DNA of 64,000 nt, from assembly GCA_964633715.1 (NCBI GenBank), contig CAZWHQ010000008.1, forward strand, positions 1 through 64,000, written 5' to 3'. Position numbers and translations under genes: made by a program. A model generated the notes under the pieces. That model saw only the letters and a program-made list of their open reading frames with translations. It had not been told where the DNA came from and searched no databases. How positions within the stretch are numbered: position 1 is the stretch's first letter; each line of letters starts with the position of its first letter. The DNA is from JAUWVG01 sp964633715. GTDB lineage: Bacteria > Acidobacteriota > Aminicenantia > Aminicenantales > Aminicenantaceae. Of the stretch, positions 60,901 through 64,000 are shown one piece after another.

Positions 60901-61034
60901 ATTGCCGGTCCAATGTTTCTGAGTTCCAAAGATTCCAAAAGAGACGCATAGTCATCTTGGTCTGCATAGGAAACAACAGAAAAGAAAAAGACAAAAAGTC
61001 CCAAAATAAATAATACTGGCTTTCGTTGAATCAT
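57909..61034 (-). CDS. Secreted sortilin/VPS10-like BNR-repeat protein (glycosyl-hydrolase-like beta-propeller)
   Basis: Product of 1041 residues with a signal peptide (1-about 24, ending VVSYADQ). Up to about residue 740 there are many BNR/Asp-box repeats of the form SxDGGxTW (KSENNGITW, KSEDGGRTW, RTIDGGKTW, KTTDGGETW, RSEDKGENW, VSRDGGKTF, SFDGGQSW, TTDGGMTW, LSFDGGKNW), indicating one or two beta-propellers. A C-terminal region follows (Fn3-like FKMSVLNAEGQEVSVLRATRNIGLNRIYWNL, then helices about 900-1030). GGAGGG supports ATG 61034. Proteins of this type are often annotated as glycosyl hydrolases, though activity is rarely shown and no catalytic set is evident here. Probably periplasmic or surface located. 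Confidence 0.84.
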   Translation of the reverse strand: MIQRKPVLFILGLFVFFFSVVSYADQDDYASLLESLELRNIGPAIMGGRTVDFAVVESNTSIIYAAVGPSGVWKSENNGITWFPVFDKEESVAVGAVAVSQSNPDIVWVGSGEATARNSVGIGDGIYKSEDGGRTWTNMGLENTRHIAKIIVDRTNPDIVFVGALGHEWGPNEERGVFRTIDGGKTWEKVLYFDENTGIADLASDPSNNKIVYAAMWDFRRKPYFFRSGGKGSGIFKTTDGGETWKKIINGLPAGEYGRIGLDVCFSNPNVLYAVVEHKNSGIFRSEDKGENWIRMCDSQTHDRINFRPFYYSKITVDPNNDLVVYVYSGSSYVSRDGGKTFATISRGTHPDHHAIWVDPNNSLHLLDGNDGGIDISFDGGQSWRGVRAGAWSEIYQVGFDMRTPYYAYVGLQDNGSWGCPINSLDSNGIMNFHWYPIGGGDGFYIQIDPEDYSTIYRNAHMGGITRFDVKTGDSQDIKPVAKLDEEPYRFNWNSPILMSPHNRNVVYFGGNFLFKTTNRGKSWEKVSPDLSTDDPEKQKDSGGITADNTGAEIHCTIYTIAESFVKEGVIWTGTDDGLVQVTTDGGMTWTNVTENIKDLPPNGWVTRVEASHFDESTAYVTFDRHRVDDYNPYVYKTDNFGKTWTSLSANLPPIGYLHVIREDLENKNLLFVGSEFGFFLSFDGGKNWVAYKNDFPTVAVRDIQIHPREKDLLIGTHGRGLWILDDITPLEKMIPEVLNSPFALFDIRPATLYSSKSSSMYSGPHEYSAPNPPFGAGITYYLKEQPKAGAQFKMSVLNAEGQEVSVLRATRNIGLNRIYWNLREQRSLPPEAAQSRGGRGRGSSGGSFVLPGDYSVVLQLNDKKIEKPVTVKAYEKHNFSLEERRLNQKFVAEIGSLVSQGAALISSMTALMEQLQNLDRRIKVENVKHSGLRDMLKEIISKVDQIQESYSYSVEGATGYRRPVIVALRGGTLPEQISRLRGSISRYQGAPTQTQIDQYNDIKSKVTPLLEKAAEIQNKDIPKLNTLLYEVKFPFIKISR

Positions 61035-61108
61035 GATCCCTCCAAAAAATTTAAGTGTATAAACCTGACAGATATTTTGAGTTAGCAAAACTATGTATGT
61101 ATGTCAAT

Positions 61109-62230
61109 CTAAAATATCTTCAAGTAAATTCTTTTTCTCTTATGCTGCCTGGAATCATAGTATTTCCAGAAATTCTGGATCTTTTTGTTTTCCTCCAGTT
61201 CACTGTTAGTTTCCGCATAAAGGATATTGTTGTCGATAGCCGTTTGGGTCAAGTCCTTCATAAAAAGCGCATTGATACCTTTATTTTGATATTCGGGAAG
61301 GATGCCTACAATATACAGATCAAGGACCTTCGGATTTCTTGCAGCTGATAAAAAATGTATAAATCCAAAGGGATACAACCTCCCTCTGGCCTTTTGGAAA
61401 GCCGCGGAGAGAGAGGGCATAGTAATCTGGAATGCAATGACTCTGTCATTCTGATCTACAATAAGAAGAATATACTTTGCCTTGACCAAAGAGGTATACT
61501 TTTTGATGAATCGATTCATCTGTTTATCGTTCAGCTCAACAAAATAGTAAAGAGGCTTATAGGTTTCATTGATAACGTGAAACAGCTGTTTTGCATAAGA
61601 AAGCAGTTTTCTCTTCGATTTGCTTTTTATGAGTTTCAGTTTTTCCCTCTTCATTACGATATTTGCAATCCTGATTGCTTTTTCAGGAATTTTTTTGGGG
61701 ACATTGATTTGAAATTCAAGATAATCGACTTCTTTTTTGCAGCCCAATCTTTCTAGATGAACCGGATAATAATCGTAATTATATACTGAGGCCGACGTGG
61801 GCATTTCTTCAAATCCCTCTATCAACAGCGCCTGATGATCAAATGTCGTAAATCCCAAAGGACCATGAACCCCCTCCATACCTTTTGATTTAGCCCAGGC
61901 TTCAACCCTGTAAAAAAGAGCTTTGGACACATCTTGTTCATCTATGAAATCAAACCGGCTAAAACTGGCGTATTTATTCTTCCACTTTTCGATATATTTT
62001 TTGTTGTAGATTCCTGCAATGCGGCCCACTATTAAATTATCTTTATACGCCAGCCAGTATTTCGCTTCACAATACTCAAAATCAGGATTTCTTTTCGCAT
62101 CAAGAAGCTTCATCTCATTTTTTATGATGGGAGGGACCCAATATTTATTGTCTTTATAGAGATAAAAAGGGAAACGGACAAACCTTTTTAAATCACTTCT
62201 GTTTTTGACTTCTTTTATCTCAACCGACAT
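61109..62230 (-). CDS. GNAT-like acyltransferase family protein
   Basis: Product of 373 residues with two diverged GNAT-like halves. The N-terminal half has SDLKRFVRFPFYLYKDNKYWVPPI, AKYWLAYKDNLIVGRIAGI and GVHGPLGFTTFDHQALLIEGFEEMPTSASVYNYDYYPVHLERLG. The C-terminal half has KVLDLYIVGILPEYQNKGINALFMKDLTQTAIDNN, with the acetyl-CoA loop Q/RxxGxN/A-like QNKGIN. Conserved proteins of this length occur in several diderm phyla without known substrate. It lies between the sortilin-like and peptidase genes on the same strand, with gaps of 74 and 95 bp. Confidence 0.75.
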   Translation of the reverse strand: MSVEIKEVKNRSDLKRFVRFPFYLYKDNKYWVPPIIKNEMKLLDAKRNPDFEYCEAKYWLAYKDNLIVGRIAGIYNKKYIEKWKNKYASFSRFDFIDEQDVSKALFYRVEAWAKSKGMEGVHGPLGFTTFDHQALLIEGFEEMPTSASVYNYDYYPVHLERLGCKKEVDYLEFQINVPKKIPEKAIRIANIVMKREKLKLIKSKSKRKLLSYAKQLFHVINETYKPLYYFVELNDKQMNRFIKKYTSLVKAKYILLIVDQNDRVIAFQITMPSLSAAFQKARGRLYPFGFIHFLSAARNPKVLDLYIVGILPEYQNKGINALFMKDLTQTAIDNNILYAETNSELEENKKIQNFWKYYDSRQHKRKRIYLKIF

Positions 62231-62325
62231 AGCATTACTTACTGGAATTTAATTAAAACAAAATAAAATGTTCCTTTCCTGTTCTAAAGGTGTTAGAGCA
62301 AAAAACAAACACAAAGTAATATTGG

Positions 62326-64000
62326 CTAGTTTAGGCCTCTCTTTTTCAGGAGCGGCTCAACTTTAGGTTCGGCTCCGCGAAATCTTTTATAAAGGGTCAT
62401 CGGATCCTCGGTGCCTCCAGCAGCCAGGATGTTTCTTCTGAAGGAGTCGGCCGTAGCCTTATCGAAAAGGCTCGTCTCTTTAAACGCTTCGAAAGCATCG
62501 GCATCCAGAACTTCGGCCCAGATGTAGCTGTAGTATCCCGAGGAATACCCTCCTGAAAAGATATGGTTGAAGTAGTAGCTTTTGTATCTGGAAATAATTT
62601 CCGGAATCAAACCAATCCTATCCAGCGATGTTTTCTCAAACTCCAAAACATCCCTCTCTTCAGAATCAGTCAGCGTGTGCCAGTCCATATCCAGGAATGA
62701 CGCAGCCAGGTACTCAACGGTTATGAATCCCTGGTTGAAATGCCCGGCATTTTTGATTTTATCGATCAGTTCCTGGGGAATGGATTCTCCGGTTTCATAG
62801 TGTTTGGCGTATATTTTGAGGACATCTGGATGCAGAGCCCAGTTTTCCATAATCTGGGAGGGGAGTTCTACAAAATCCCTGGGCACCGACGTACCTGAGA
62901 GCGACTCATAGGTACAGTCAGACAGAAGTCCGTGAAGGGCATGACCGAATTCATGAAACATCGTTCCGACTTGTTCCAAAGAAATCAAAGAGGGTTTATC
63001 CCCTGTGGGTTTAGCAAAGTTTCCTATGTTGTAAATGACAGGTGTGATGTTTTTTCTCTTTATCCTGGACTGCTTCCTTAATGCGTTCATCCAGGCCCCT
63101 CCCCTTTTACTAGGACGGGGAAAATAATCGGTATAAAGAATCCCCACATGTGAACCGTCTGCCTCTTTGACCTCGAATACTTTGACATCGTCATGGTATT
63201 TGGGGATGTCAAATCGTTCTTCGAACTGAAGTCCATAAAGGTTTGCGGCCACAGTGAACACACCGTCGATGACATTTTCGAGTTTAAAATATGGCCGGAT
63301 CTGTTCATCATCCAGAGCATACTTGGCCTTTTTGAGTTTTTCAGCGTAGTACCACCAGTCCCAGCTGGCCAGTTTAAAATTCTTTCCCTCGGCATCAATA
63401 ATAGCCTGCATCTCTGCAGCTTCTTTTTTGGCCATTTCCAAGGCGGGTTCCCAGAGTTGATTGAGCAGGTCATAGACATTCTGCGGCTCCTTAGCCATGT
63501 TCTCTTCGAGCACAAAATGGGCATGGGTTTCATAACCCAAAAGATGAGCTTTCTTGACACGAAGCGCAGCGATTTTAGACGCGATGGCCTTGTTGTCGAA
63601 TTCATTGCCGTTATTGCCTCGGTTGTAATATGCCCTGTAAATCTTTTCTCTCAGATCTCTCTTCTCAGAGTACTGGAGAAAAGGGATCCAACTAGGTTTG
63701 TGCAGTGTAAAGGTCCATTTTCCATCGTGTCCCAAGGCAGCAGCTGCTTCAGCCGCACCGGCAATGACGGCCTCTGGAAGACCGGCCAAGTCTGCTGGAT
63801 TCTCAATAACTAGCTGGAAAGCGTTGTCCTCCTTCAAAATATTCTGTCCGAATTTGAGCGTCAGGTTGGACAGTTCTTCATTGATAACTCTCAACTCAGC
63901 TTTTTTGTCCTCATCCAGATTGGCTCCGCCTCTCACAAACACCTTGTAGGTTTCATCCAGCAGTTTACTCTTCTCGACATTTAGATTGAGCCTATCCTTT
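62326..64000 (-). CDS. dcp: M3-family peptidyl-dipeptidase (Dcp-like), 5' end beyond the window
   Basis: Zinc metallopeptidase. The reading frame is open to the window edge; codons upstream of a GTG at 63942 encode DRLNLNVEKSKLLDETYKVFVRGGANL, a normal part of the family, so the gene is truncated only by the window. At least 558 residues are present. The zinc site TMFHEFGHALHGLLSD (HExxH with the third ligand downstream in FVELPSQIMENW) is intact. Other family strings are EENMAKEPQNVYDLL, GILYTDYFPRPSKRGGAWM and GYSSGYYSYIWAEVLDADAFEAF. It cleaves dipeptides from peptide C-termini. Dcp is more likely than PrlC by these strings. Confidence 0.92.
   Translation of the reverse strand, partial: KDRLNLNVEKSKLLDETYKVFVRGGANLDEDKKAELRVINEELSNLTLKFGQNILKEDNAFQLVIENPADLAGLPEAVIAGAAEAAAALGHDGKWTFTLHKPSWIPFLQYSEKRDLREKIYRAYYNRGNNGNEFDNKAIASKIAALRVKKAHLLGYETHAHFVLEENMAKEPQNVYDLLNQLWEPALEMAKKEAAEMQAIIDAEGKNFKLASWDWWYYAEKLKKAKYALDDEQIRPYFKLENVIDGVFTVAANLYGLQFEERFDIPKYHDDVKVFEVKEADGSHVGILYTDYFPRPSKRGGAWMNALRKQSRIKRKNITPVIYNIGNFAKPTGDKPSLISLEQVGTMFHEFGHALHGLLSDCTYESLSGTSVPRDFVELPSQIMENWALHPDVLKIYAKHYETGESIPQELIDKIKNAGHFNQGFITVEYLAASFLDMDWHTLTDSEERDVLEFEKTSLDRIGLIPEIISRYKSYYFNHIFSGGYSSGYYSYIWAEVLDADAFEAFKETSLFDKATADSFRRNILAAGGTEDPMTLYKRFRGAEPKVEPLLKKRGLN

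Noticed and set aside
1..64000. CRISPR array, prophage, insertion sequence with transposase, integron
   Set aside because: No regularly spaced repeat-spacer series, transposase, integrase or phage gene was seen; the only dispersed repeats are the structured family and the inverted-repeat elements.

Overview
The window is a dense, mostly single-copy stretch of a diderm (Gram-negative-type) bacterial chromosome. Evidence for an outer membrane is strong: a BamA-type Omp85 protein, TamB, a SurA-like chaperone, a FadL/OmpP1 porin, a PilQ secretin, several lipoproteins and a heptosyltransferase-like GT9 enzyme. The mix (type IV pilus assembly genes, HslVU, a three-gene acyl-CoA carboxylase, a large BNR/sortilin-like secreted protein, an M3 peptidase) would suit an Acidobacteriota/Aminicenantota-like or deltaproteobacterial-grade lineage. 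The sequence alone does not fix the phylum. There is no phage, integrase, transposase or CRISPR array.

Layout. 74-1789: signal peptide peptidase SppA. 2124-7566 (minus): pcm, a phosphohexomutase, ftsB/divIC, and a UvrD helicase with a RecB-type nuclease domain. 7898-16252 (plus): coaD followed by pilM-N-O-P-Q and two lipoproteins, the second built from three ~236-residue repeats. 16287-24610 (minus): an operon read from a good promoter at 24647-24675, in the order asd-like, msbA-like, yicC, gmk, coaBC, udg, priA. tRNA-Phe at 24831-24903 has a near-consensus promoter. 24910-29841 (minus): clpB, a FadL-like porin, a strong terminator, then galU. 30018-33000: a small acidic unknown protein converging on mutS. 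33110-37165 (plus): envelope genes (GT9, GT87-like, CDP-alcohol phosphatidyltransferase, NagD-type HAD). 37526-53434 (minus): a 12-gene directon running hslV, hslU, Fn3 lipoprotein, FAA hydrolase, transaldolase, acyl-CoA carboxylase (beta, biotin carboxylase, BCCP), tamB, bamA, surA-like, fabD. 53841-57886: glnS, then a J-like/RodZ-HTH protein paired with a MinD/FlhG ATPase, then an unknown membrane protein. 57909-64000 (minus): a sortilin-like secreted protein, a GNAT-like protein and a 5'-truncated M3 peptidase.

The most unusual content is non-coding. Two convergent gene pairs (sppA/uvrD and HAD/fabD) are separated by ~320-360 bp elements whose ends are long inverted repeats (22 bp perfect; 33 bp with 2 mismatches). 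The two elements have unrelated arms and interiors, as if something had inserted into the loops of bidirectional terminators. A second, independent family is a ~85-120 nt structured repeat with three copies (35.6, 37.4 and 53.6 kb) that keep the same nested helices. Two of these copies, in inverted orientation, bracket the 12-gene directon.

Among proteins, several family members have lost catalytic signatures. PriA lacks the Walker A GKT and the GRAGR motif. The Asd-like protein has Ser where the catalytic Cys should be. A J-like domain lacks HPD. A phosphohexomutase reads TASFNP instead of TASHNP. The BamA homologue appears to carry seven POTRA domains.
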